Source: an uncultured Neomegalonema sp. (GTDB lineage Bacteria > Pseudomonadota > Alphaproteobacteria > Rhodobacterales > Rhodobacteraceae). Taken from it: a stretch of DNA of 47,612 bases. The notes under the pieces were generated by a model that was given only the letters and a program-made list of their open reading frames with translations, ran no database searches and was not told where the DNA came from. The position numbers were made by a program, and so were the translations under genes. Below, one piece after another: positions 24,189-31,673 of the stretch; within the stretch, counting starts at the first letter, position 1; every line of letters begins with the position of its first letter. The DNA is taken from contig CALFAK010000030.1 in NCBI GenBank assembly GCA_937948985.1, positions 1 through 47,612 on the forward strand. The letters are read 5' to 3'.

Positions 24189-24389
24189 TTATTCCTCGTT
24201 AGAACCGCCCGGAACCACCACATCGACGGCGGTTCCGATCACATCAGTCGTAATATCCACAGTTCCGACCACGACATCGGTCGCGACTCCGACCGTGCCG
24301 CCGACAACATCAACCGCCGCGCCGACCACTGTGCCGATGCAGCCTGACAGCGAGGTCAGCAGGGCAAAACTTACGAGAAATCGCGTCAT
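24189..24389 (-). CDS. Small lipoprotein, Val/Gly/Thr-rich
   Basis: A 66-residue lipoprotein: MTRFLVSFALLTSLSGC, with the lipobox LSGC and the modified Cys at residue 17. The mature part is a repetitive pattern of Val, Gly, Asp and Thr (VVGAAVDVVGG, GVATDVVVGTVDITTDV). ATG 24389 is chosen because GGAGAG lies just upstream; the frame could begin at GTG 24401. Proteins of this look are common in alphaproteobacteria and have no assigned role (NF038104-like). It lies 36 bp after fumC on the same strand. Confidence 0.65.
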   Translation of the reverse strand: MTRFLVSFALLTSLSGCIGTVVGAAVDVVGGTVGVATDVVVGTVDITTDVIGTAVDVVVPGGSNEE

Positions 24390-24425
24390 ATCACTCTCCA
24401 CTTGGCCCCAAGGGCAGCGGGAGCG

Positions 24426-25826
24426 CTAGCCTTTCGGACCGATCATTGTTTCAGGGCGGACAACCCGCTCGAAGGTTTCAGCGTCGCAGAAGCCCAGATT
24501 GAGCGCCTCTTCCTTCAGGGTCGTGCCGTTCTTATGCGCCGTTTTGGCGACTGTGGTGGCGTTGTCGTAGCCGATTTCGGGGGCCAGTGCGGTGACGAGC
24601 ATCAGGCTCTCACGCATCAGTTTGGAAATCCGCTCCTCGTTCGCCTCAATGCCACTGACGCAATTATCGGTGAAGGCAACCGCCGCATCGCCGAGCAACT
24701 GCATTGATTGCAGTAGGTTGTATATCATCATCGGTTTATAAACATTTAGCTCAAAATGGCCTTGTGAGCCTGCAAAGCCGATGGCAGCGTCGTTGCCCAT
24801 AACATGGGCGCAAACCTGCGTGATGGCCTCGCATTGAGTGGGGTTGACCTTGCCCGGCATGATCGAGCTACCCGGCTCGTTCTCAGGCAGGTTCAGCTCG
24901 CCAAGGCCGCAGCGGGGGCCGGAGCCGAGCAGGCGGATGTCGTTGGCGATCTTGAACAGCGACGCGGCGACGGTTTTGAGCGCGCCCGACATCTCAATCA
25001 CCGCGTCATGGGCGGCGAGCGCCTCGAATTTGTTTTCTGCCGTGACAAAGGGCAGGCCCGTGATTTCGGCCATTTCATCGGCCACGCCTGCCGCGAAATT
25101 TTCGCGGGTGTTGAGGCCCGTGCCAACCGCCGTACCGCCTTGGGCAAGGGGGTAGATGTTCTCCAGCGCGTTGTTCACGCGGGAGATGCCCATGCGGACC
25201 TGATACTCATAGCCGCCGAATTCCTGACCGAGTGTGAGGGGGGTGGCATCCTGGGTGTGGGTGCGGCCAATTTTGATGATCGCGTCGAACGCCTTGGTTT
25301 TGGCCTCCAACTCGGCGCGCAGCTTCTCAAGGCCGGGGATCAGCACGTTATGCGCGGTCATGGCCGCCGCGATGTGCATGGCTGTGGGGAAGGTGTCGTT
25401 GGACGATTGCGAGCGATTGCAGTGGTCGTTGGGATGGACAGGGGATTTGCTGCCCATTTCGCCGCCCAATATCTCGATCGCGCGGTTCGAGATCACCTCG
25501 TTGGCGTTCATGTTGGATTGCGTGCCGGAGCCTGTTTGCCAAACCACCAGAGGGAAATGGTCATCGAGATTGCCGTCGATCACTTCTTGCGCGGCGGCGC
25601 AGATGGCATCCGCAATGCCCTGATCGAGATCACCGTTGCGGGCGTTGACCGTGGCGCAGGCCTTTTTGATGACGCCGAGCGCACGGACGATGGCGACGGG
25701 CTGCTTCTCCCAACCGATCGGGAAATTCAGGATCGAGCGCTGCGTCTGCGCGCCCCAATAGCGGTCTGCGGGAACATCCAGCGGGCCGAAGGAATCGGTT
25801 TCCACGCGCACATTTGAACTGACCAT
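24426..25826 (-). CDS. fumC: Class II fumarate hydratase FumC
   Basis: A 466-residue homotetrameric TCA-cycle enzyme that interconverts fumarate and malate. The superfamily signature [13 protein letters not shown] lies near residue 317. [13 protein letters not shown] (about 100) and [15 protein letters not shown] (about 132) are substrate-binding sections. The length is the usual one for FumC (about 465). GGGAGAGA precedes the ATG. It sits between the lipoprotein gene and sspB, all on the minus strand, with about 150 bp to sspB, so it probably has its own promoter. Confidence 0.96.
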   Translation of the reverse strand: MVSSNVRVETDSFGPLDVPADRYWGAQTQRSILNFPIGWEKQPVAIVRALGVIKKACATVNARNGDLDQGIADAICAAAQEVIDGNLDDHFPLVVWQTGSGTQSNMNANEVISNRAIEILGGEMGSKSPVHPNDHCNRSQSSNDTFPTAMHIAAAMTAHNVLIPGLEKLRAELEAKTKAFDAIIKIGRTHTQDATPLTLGQEFGGYEYQVRMGISRVNNALENIYPLAQGGTAVGTGLNTRENFAAGVADEMAEITGLPFVTAENKFEALAAHDAVIEMSGALKTVAASLFKIANDIRLLGSGPRCGLGELNLPENEPGSSIMPGKVNPTQCEAITQVCAHVMGNDAAIGFAGSQGHFELNVYKPMMIYNLLQSMQLLGDAAVAFTDNCVSGIEANEERISKLMRESLMLVTALAPEIGYDNATTVAKTAHKNGTTLKEEALNLGFCDAETFERVVRPETMIGPKG

Positions 25827-25980
25827 CGGACTATCTCTCCCACAATTTGAGTCATTGCGGGGGTATTAGCGCGTCGAATTACGGATTGCGAGGGGGTTAT
25901 TGGTACGGGCCGGCATCCGTGTTGAGGCGCAAGTCACGTCGTCACCTGCGGATGGGCGGGGCTTGCTCTATATGGCGGCG

Positions 25981-26517
25981 CTATTTCTTGCGAAACGCGT
26001 CCAGGCTGACGACTTCGGCTTCTGAGGGTGTGCCGGCGGGTGTTTCCGTGTCATCCGCTTCCGCGCGTTCGGGCATGGTTTCGATATCCGCGCTTGTGGT
26101 TCCGCCAGACGCTTCAGGGGCGGCGTCGATCTCAAAGCCCGGTTCCGGGTCGGGCATCGGGATATCAATCTGGAAATTCACACTGGGATCCATGAAGGTT
26201 TTCACCGCCGCGAAAGGCACAACCAGCATCGCGGGCTTGCCGCTGAAACTCAGCCCTACGGTGAAACGGTCATCCATAATCGCCAGATCGCGGAACTCGT
26301 GCTGGAGGACAATCGTGATTTGCTCAGGGAATTGCGCCTTCAACCACTGCGGCATGACGACGCCTTTATGCGTGGTCAGATAGGTGATGAAGAAATGCTG
26401 CTCGTCGAACAATCCGTGTTCGATGGTATGCGCCAAAGACTTGGCCATAACACTGCGCAAGCCCTCACGGGTCAGCTCCAGATAGTCTATCGGTCCTGCG
26501 CCCACTGTCTGCCCCAC
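25981..26517 (-). CDS. sspB: SspB family ClpXP adaptor (alpha type)
   Basis: A 178-residue protein of the alphaproteobacterial SspB group, which delivers ssrA-tagged and other substrates to ClpXP. Core motifs are HFFITYLTTHKGVVMP, QITIVLQHEF, VGLSFSGKPAMLVVPFAAVKTFMDPSV. An acidic, disordered linker follows, and the conserved ClpX-binding tail ends VVSLDAFRKK. The family partner SsrA-SmpB pathway is also encoded in this window (smpB at 3.0 kb). The start is GTG 26517; GTG 26505 is an alternative. Low-complexity Pro/Glu/Thr linker is normal for the group. Confidence 0.9.
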   Translation of the reverse strand: MGQTVGAGPIDYLELTREGLRSVMAKSLAHTIEHGLFDEQHFFITYLTTHKGVVMPQWLKAQFPEQITIVLQHEFRDLAIMDDRFTVGLSFSGKPAMLVVPFAAVKTFMDPSVNFQIDIPMPDPEPGFEIDAAPEASGGTTSADIETMPERAEADDTETPAGTPSEAEVVSLDAFRKK

Positions 26518-26641
26518 TAACCAAATAACACGAAGCCGAGTTTACCAATACCACTCATAAAGGATGCATTCATGCGATATCAAGCGCCGTGAGCAATCAC
26601 GGAACGGGGAGGTAACAATCGCAGGGGCGATCCGGTGCTTC

Positions 26642-27868
26642 TCATTGTGTCAGCCGTATCATTGGCGCCGGCTCGATCGAGCTTGCAATTTTACGAAATT
26701 CGGCAGAGATGTCCTCCCCTGATCCGATCTCAAAATACAGGTCTTCGCTAGCGCAATTCTTGAGCGCCGGCGCATAGAGGTGCGCATTCGCCCCGACGAA
26801 ATTATCATACCTTTGACTGTGATCCAGCGGATCATAACGGGTATTAAGAATAGCGAGTGTGTAGCCTGCATCTTTCAGCTGCTGGCATTGTGCCGGGTCG
26901 ATAACATCATAAAAAGCATCACCATTTGCGGCCCACCAACTATGTGCACCATCCGTTGCCATAACCAACACACGCCTTGCATCATCCGGTCTGCCGCCGG
27001 ATCCTGATGATCCCATCTCAGTCAAAATGAAATTGATCAGTTCGGGATAATGTGTCGTCGGGCCAAGATTGTCATCTGCACGATTAAGTGCCGCTTCCAA
27101 AGAAGCAAGGTCACGCGTTGGCATCAGCGACAGTTCTTGTAAGAGAGAAAAATCGACGATACCGACGCGCGTGGTATCGTGATCGTCCACGAAAGTATCA
27201 GCAATCACATCACGCATGGCGTTTGTCATACGTTGCGACCGCAGGACTATGCCGTTTTCCGTGGCATGTTCGTACAGACTTTTCCCGTCCGCCTCCCAAC
27301 CTTCCAAGGTATGACAGGCGAACGCACAGCCTTCAGGTTCACTGATATGGCGACCTTCTGTATCAGCAAGCAACATTGGCTTTGTCAGTGCCATAAGATC
27401 ATCCACGTCCGGGCCTTCCTCGGCCAAAAGCATTGAGTGAGAACGATCCACAAGCAAATATACGTCGAGATACTCTTTCGCGATGGCCGCTGATGCCTTA
27501 ACGCTTGGCTTCATGATAGCAAACGGACTGAAAAAAGGATTCACGGTCGCATCAATTTGTATAGAACCTTCAGTGCCGTTTACCGACTCAAATGTGATGC
27601 GTGCAATTTGTACCGTTTCCGCTGACCGGAAATTGTCACGGAATATTTTTTCCGCCAGCAAAGAAGCCTCTTTCTCTTTCCCTGTCTCAGCATAATTGCG
27701 CGTCGCTGCAATCACTGCAACATCAGCGGCGTCTTGCATGTCAATGCGTATTTCTATCCCTCGCGCGAATTCAACCGCAAAGCCAATGGCACCAACCAAT
27801 ACGGTTAGCAGGCCACCTATCAACAGGGAAACTGTGCCCCGGGTGTCGGAAAAAAATAATTTTGTCAT
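26642..27868 (-). CDS. TadG-like vWA-domain protein
   Basis: A 408-residue protein with an N-terminal TadE/TadG-like membrane segment (SLLIGGLLTVLVGAIGFAVEFARGI), then a von Willebrand A domain. The metal-binding MIDAS begins at about residue 145 as LVDRSHSM (D-x-S-x-S pattern) and continues LVMATDGAHS. Between them, GCAFACHTLEGW carries a C-x3-C-H motif seen in many TadG-like proteins. Start ATG 27868 is chosen as the first codon before the membrane segment; the frame extends 48 codons upstream but that part is AT-rich and ends in a second hydrophobic stretch. No other tad/flp genes lie nearby, so this is a solitary copy. Composition is AT-rich. Confidence 0.8.
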   Translation of the reverse strand: MTKLFFSDTRGTVSLLIGGLLTVLVGAIGFAVEFARGIEIRIDMQDAADVAVIAATRNYAETGKEKEASLLAEKIFRDNFRSAETVQIARITFESVNGTEGSIQIDATVNPFFSPFAIMKPSVKASAAIAKEYLDVYLLVDRSHSMLLAEEGPDVDDLMALTKPMLLADTEGRHISEPEGCAFACHTLEGWEADGKSLYEHATENGIVLRSQRMTNAMRDVIADTFVDDHDTTRVGIVDFSLLQELSLMPTRDLASLEAALNRADDNLGPTTHYPELINFILTEMGSSGSGGRPDDARRVLVMATDGAHSWWAANGDAFYDVIDPAQCQQLKDAGYTLAILNTRYDPLDHSQRYDNFVGANAHLYAPALKNCASEDLYFEIGSGEDISAEFRKIASSIEPAPMIRLTQ

Positions 27869-28188
27869 GCCCCAGTTTATCTGCGTAAAGGTAAACACAC
27901 TTTCTATTGTAAATAGACCACACGAAAACGTGATCACAGAACTTAATGCGATTATAATAAGAATTATCGAAAAGCAATGCCGCCCAAACGATTGCCTTGA
28001 CGCCGTGAGCATTCGTGTATTTCCCGCCCGGCGTATGAACCTTTGATTCAGGCACGGTGTTTAGAAAGTGGTCATACAAAATTGCACCACATTTTAGAGA
28101 CACGAAACGATCCGCATGAATGACCCCGCTTGATTTGGCGGCGCCGTTCGCTCATTAACCTTTCCACTATGAAGAAACGGACCAACCG
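27869..28188. other. AT-rich divergent spacer, no gene seen
   Basis: About 320 bp between the TadG-like gene (minus) and the FKBP gene (plus). It contains no confident reading frame apart from the upstream extension of the TadG-like frame. It should hold the promoters of both genes; no clear -35/-10 pair is identifiable by eye. AT content is well above the flanks. Confidence 0.45.
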
Positions 28189-28638
28189 ATGACATTCCGC
28201 AAAACACTGACCGCTCTGGCGCTATCGTTTTTCGTGGCGCTGCCGCTCATTCCAAAAGCCGAGGCAAGTATGGACTATCTAGCTGAAAACGCGAAAAAAG
28301 ACGGCGTTACCGTCACCGAAAGCGGCCTTCAATACGAAGTGCTGCGCGAAGGAACAGGCGCGTCCCCTGCCGCCACTGACACGGTCGAAGTGCATTACGA
28401 GGGCACGCTGACCGATGGTAAGAAATTCGACAGCTCTTATGATCGCGGACAAACGATCGAATTCCCTCTTAACGGCGTTATCCCCGGCTGGACCGAAGGT
28501 GTGCAGTTGATGAAAGAGGGTGCGAAATACCGCTTCGCCATCCCCTCCGACCTCGCCTATGGCCCGCGCGGCATTCCGGGCGTCATCCCCGGCGGCGCAC
28601 CGCTGTTGTTCGATGTCGAGCTGGTTAAAGTTAAGTAA
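28189..28638 (+). CDS. FKBP-type peptidyl-prolyl isomerase
   Basis: A 149-residue exported FKBP. A signal peptide (MTFRKTLTALALSFFVALPL) is followed by a mature domain with DTVEVHYEGTLTDGKKFDSSYDRGQ, GVIPGWTEGVQLMKEGAKYRF and PGGAPLLFDVELVKV, the normal FKBP core. The fold includes residues typical of the active pocket (Tyr, Phe, Asp and Trp of GWTEG). It resembles the FkpA/Mip catalytic half without a long N-terminal dimerisation arm. It likely assists folding in the periplasm. It has its own promoter region with 320 bp upstream and is followed by a dispersed 16-bp repeat (28666-28681) before convergent rsmI. Confidence 0.9.
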   Translation: MTFRKTLTALALSFFVALPLIPKAEASMDYLAENAKKDGVTVTESGLQYEVLREGTGASPAATDTVEVHYEGTLTDGKKFDSSYDRGQTIEFPLNGVIPGWTEGVQLMKEGAKYRFAIPSDLAYGPRGIPGVIPGGAPLLFDVELVKVK

Positions 28639-28665
28639 CAGCGTCTTTCGACGCGGCGGTTGGAG

Positions 28666-28681
28666 TCATTCGCGCTCAACT
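28666..28681. repeat. Dispersed 16-bp repeat, copy 2
   Basis: TCATTCGCGCTCAACT, identical to 16029-16044. It covers the last bases before the rsmI stop region and lies about 28 bp after the FKBP stop. In this copy the right half differs (TAGAGTG rather than TGAGTC). It may be part of a degenerate palindromic element. Confidence 0.5.
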
Positions 28682-29537
28682 AGAGTGCTTCCTTCACAAC
28701 CAGCGCCCTCTCATACACCACCTTACGGGGGAGGTTGAGATACGTGGCGACTTCGCGGGCGGCGTCTTTGACGGACAGAGTTTGCAATGCGGTACGCAGT
28801 GCGGTGTCGATAACCTCTTCCGTCGCGGCGGGCACGGGGGCGGGAGGTGCGACCAGCAGCACGATCTCGCCTTTGGGCGCGCCCGCTTCAGTATAATGCG
28901 CGGCCAGATCGGTAAGCGTGCCACGCCTGACCTCCTCAAACATCTTTGTCAATTCGCGGGCGACCGCCGCCTCGCGATTGCCGAAAACCCCGGCCATGTC
29001 CGTAAGGCATCCGGCAAGGCGACGGGGCGATTCGTAGAAGATGATCGTGCCCGGCACCGCGCTGAACTCCGAGAGGAATTTGCGGCGCGCTTCGCGCTTC
29101 GGTGGTGGAAATCCGGCAAACATGAAGCGGTCGCTCGGCAACCCTGATAGCGTGAGCGCCATGACAGCGGCACACGCACCGGGTGTGGAAGAGAGAGCGA
29201 TGCCCTCTTTGATGACTTCCTGCGCGAGTTTGTAGCCGGGATCGGCGACCAATGGCGTACCCGCATCGGACAGGTACACGACCGTCGCGCCATCGTGCAG
29301 GTATTGGCGCAGTTTTGGCATCGTAGCGGCAGCGTTATGGTCGTGATAAGCGATCAATGGTCGCCCGTTGAGGGTAATGCCATGCATGTCCATCAACCTG
29401 CGGGCCATGCGTGTATCCTCACAGACCAACACGTCAGCGTCGCGTAATGCATCCAAAGCGCGCAAAGTGATGTCGCTCGCGTTGCCTATGGGCGTCGCAA
29501 CCAGTGTTAATCCGGACCGGAGTTGTGATTTTGCCAC
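28680..29537 (-). CDS. rsmI: 16S rRNA (cytidine1402-2'-O)-methyltransferase RsmI
   Basis: A 285-residue SAM-dependent methyltransferase that modifies the ribosomal P site. LVATPIGNASDITLRA is the characteristic N-terminal start, followed by VLVCEDTR at about 36 and VVYLSDAGTPLVADPGY with the SAM/substrate motif. The GLPSDRFMFAGFPP and FYESPRRL sections are also conserved. The length is normal. It is divergent from lpoA, and the same rsmI/lpoA divergent pair exists in E. coli (yraL/yraM), so the neighbourhood is old. Confidence 0.95.
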   Translation of the reverse strand: MAKSQLRSGLTLVATPIGNASDITLRALDALRDADVLVCEDTRMARRLMDMHGITLNGRPLIAYHDHNAAATMPKLRQYLHDGATVVYLSDAGTPLVADPGYKLAQEVIKEGIALSSTPGACAAVMALTLSGLPSDRFMFAGFPPPKREARRKFLSEFSAVPGTIIFYESPRRLAGCLTDMAGVFGNREAAVARELTKMFEEVRRGTLTDLAAHYTEAGAPKGEIVLLVAPPAPVPAATEEVIDTALRTALQTLSVKDAAREVATYLNLPRKVVYERALVVKEAL

Positions 29538-29678
29538 GTTTTTGCTTTTGTTAAAGAAAAGCGCCTCATTTCAGCGCCGGAAACGGTGTTGTAAAGTGAT
29601 TTGGCCCCATAAGGACAGAGTAACTATCCACCGTTTATGATACAGGTGGCAAAAATACAGGGTTGAGCGGAGGTTTTT

Positions 29679-31673
29679 ATGCGGAAGTTTCAGGTTTTAC
29701 AACGGTCTCCGGCGATTGCGGCGCTGTTTGGTCTTGCATTGACGACAGCGGCTTGCGCGCAACGTGTGGCCCCGCCTGCCTCGCCTCCGCCTCTGCAAGC
29801 GCCGGTGGTGGAAGCCCCGAAAACAGCGCCTCCCGCGCCTGTTGCGGCCCCGCCAAAGGTCGCCGCACCCAAGCCTACCGCCCCTAAACCCGCCCCTGTT
29901 GCGAAGGTTAAGCCGCCCGAACCCGCTCCCGTTGCGAAAGCCGCAGCGCCCAAACCGCCCGCCCCGCAGCCCGTGGTGAAGGCCGAAAAGCCCCGAAAAC
30001 CAGCCTTAAAGCAACCGCCCGCACCCGATAAGCCCGTACAAGCCGCCCCGCTTGAGGTGCCCGAAGTCGCGATCGTCGAACCCCCATTGACCGCCCCGGC
30101 CAGTCCGCCAACACCGCCGGCCCCGAAAAAGGTGGAAATTGTCGAGCCAAGCCCGCTCTCCCAGCGCTATGCAGCGAATGAGACCGTAACGGATGACTAC
30201 AGCGCCACCGTTGGCGAAGCCAATCCGACACCCGATTTGGCACTCAATCTCGATCTTCTATTCGGGCGCGAAGACGAGGTTGAAGAAGAAGAGAGCGTTG
30301 CAGAAGACCAGGAAACAAACCAGTTTGAGCAAGTGGCGGCCCTCGAAACACCGCCATCGCCCTTCGATCAGCCTGATGTTTCCACGCCCGATCCGATCCT
30401 TGAAATCGGTGCCCCTGTGGCCGAGGAACAGGCAGCAGTATCGCCGCAACCCGCGAACATCCTGGATCCAAGCGATGCGCAGGCGGTGGAAAACCCCTAT
30501 CCGGGCAGCTTTGCCCCCGATACCGCTTACGACACCGCAGAACTAGCGCAAGTTGGCCCCGCACCGTCTTTTGGTGGCGCGGCCTACGACCCCAATGCCC
30601 CTGTCACGATTGCTATTCTAACGCCGGATTCAGACTCCCGCCCCGCGATCCGGGCGCTTGCGAAGGGGTTATCGAATGCCGCCGCCCTTTCCGCTAAAGA
30701 GCTGGGCAATCGCCGCATCGTTTTACGCGGTTATGATACCGGCGGATCACCGGAGAAAGCCTCGATCGCCGCACAACAAGCCGTGCGCGACGGGGCAAAG
30801 TTGATTATCGGACCACTATTCTCCGGTTCAGCGGCGGCTGTTGCGCCCATCGCCCAGAATGCACAGATTCCGGTGATCGCGTTTACCACCGATGAAGCCG
30901 TATTGCGGCGCGGGGTTTACAGCGTCGGCTATCTGCCCAGCGCAGAGGTTGAGCGCTCGGTTTCCTATATCGCCCAACGCGGATTACGGAAGATTGCTCT
31001 GCTTGCGCCGGATACACCTTATGGCGGCATTGTCTTCCGCTCGATGCAAGACGCGGCGCAGCGCTACGGCGTTGAAATTGCTACAACACAGCCGATCAGC
31101 AGTGATTTTTCGCGCGCCGATGCCACCGCCAAACGCTTCGCTGAATTCTACGCGGCCAACCCTGACGTGAAAGCGGTTATGCTGGCGACCAGCGGCAAAT
31201 CCCTGCAAGCGATAGCGGCGTATCTGGCCTATAATGAGGTGCTGCCAAGCAAGGTGAAATATCTCGGCCTCGGCATATGGGATGATCAAGAGACCTTCCG
31301 TGAAGCAACGTTGCGCGATGGCTGGTTTCCGGGCCTTGATCCGGCATTGAAGGCGGATTTTGAAAGCCGCTACACCGCCGCCTATGGCAGCAAACCACCG
31401 GCCATAGCGACACTGGCCTATGATGGCGTCGCGATCGCCGGAGCATTGTTGCAAGCGGCAAGTGCGGGCAAACGCTCACCTTTCTCGATTCCCGACATCG
31501 AAACCGCATCCGGTTTCAGGGGTATGAGCGGCCTGTTCCGCTTTTTGCCGGATGGCCGTAATGAGCGGATGCTGTCGATGCTGAAAGTGGGACGGCGACA
31601 GTTTGAAGTGCTGCAAGCCGCACCAACCGGTTTTAACCGCCGCGTGACCAGCATCACAGGGTACAGCCAGTGA
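29679..31673 (+). CDS. Penicillin-binding protein activator, LpoA-like lipoprotein
   Basis: A 664-residue lipoprotein. The signal ends at a lipobox (LTTAAC, Cys26), followed by a long Pro/Ala/Lys-rich linker (about 30-190) that could span the periplasm. The C-terminal half (about 300-640) is a periplasmic-binding type I fold: TIAILTPDSDSRPAIRAL, LIIGPLFSGSAAAVAPIAQN, IPVIAFTTDEAVLRRGVYS, KIALLAPDTPYGG. Such proteins activate class A PBPs (E. coli LpoA). The position next to rsmI is the same as in E. coli. CGGAGG precedes the ATG. Its stop overlaps the GTG of glnD by 4 nt, so the two are coupled. Confidence 0.82.
   Translation: MRKFQVLQRSPAIAALFGLALTTAACAQRVAPPASPPPLQAPVVEAPKTAPPAPVAAPPKVAAPKPTAPKPAPVAKVKPPEPAPVAKAAAPKPPAPQPVVKAEKPRKPALKQPPAPDKPVQAAPLEVPEVAIVEPPLTAPASPPTPPAPKKVEIVEPSPLSQRYAANETVTDDYSATVGEANPTPDLALNLDLLFGREDEVEEEESVAEDQETNQFEQVAALETPPSPFDQPDVSTPDPILEIGAPVAEEQAAVSPQPANILDPSDAQAVENPYPGSFAPDTAYDTAELAQVGPAPSFGGAAYDPNAPVTIAILTPDSDSRPAIRALAKGLSNAAALSAKELGNRRIVLRGYDTGGSPEKASIAAQQAVRDGAKLIIGPLFSGSAAAVAPIAQNAQIPVIAFTTDEAVLRRGVYSVGYLPSAEVERSVSYIAQRGLRKIALLAPDTPYGGIVFRSMQDAAQRYGVEIATTQPISSDFSRADATAKRFAEFYAANPDVKAVMLATSGKSLQAIAAYLAYNEVLPSKVKYLGLGIWDDQETFREATLRDGWFPGLDPALKADFESRYTAAYGSKPPAIATLAYDGVAIAGALLQAASAGKRSPFSIPDIETASGFRGMSGLFRFLPDGRNERMLSMLKVGRRQFEVLQAAPTGFNRRVTSITGYSQ

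Noticed and set aside
24804-25817. Plus-strand frame of 337 codons over fumC
   Set aside because: It is antisense to a strongly conserved enzyme and has no domain of its own.
27869-28012. Upstream extension of the TadG-like frame
   Set aside because: It lacks a ribosome-binding site and the family start is MTKLFFSDTRG at 27868.
29764-30150. Pro/Ala-rich stretch as a separate gene or low-complexity insertion
   Set aside because: It is in frame with the lipoprotein start and the binding-protein domain, and such linkers are normal in LpoA-like proteins.
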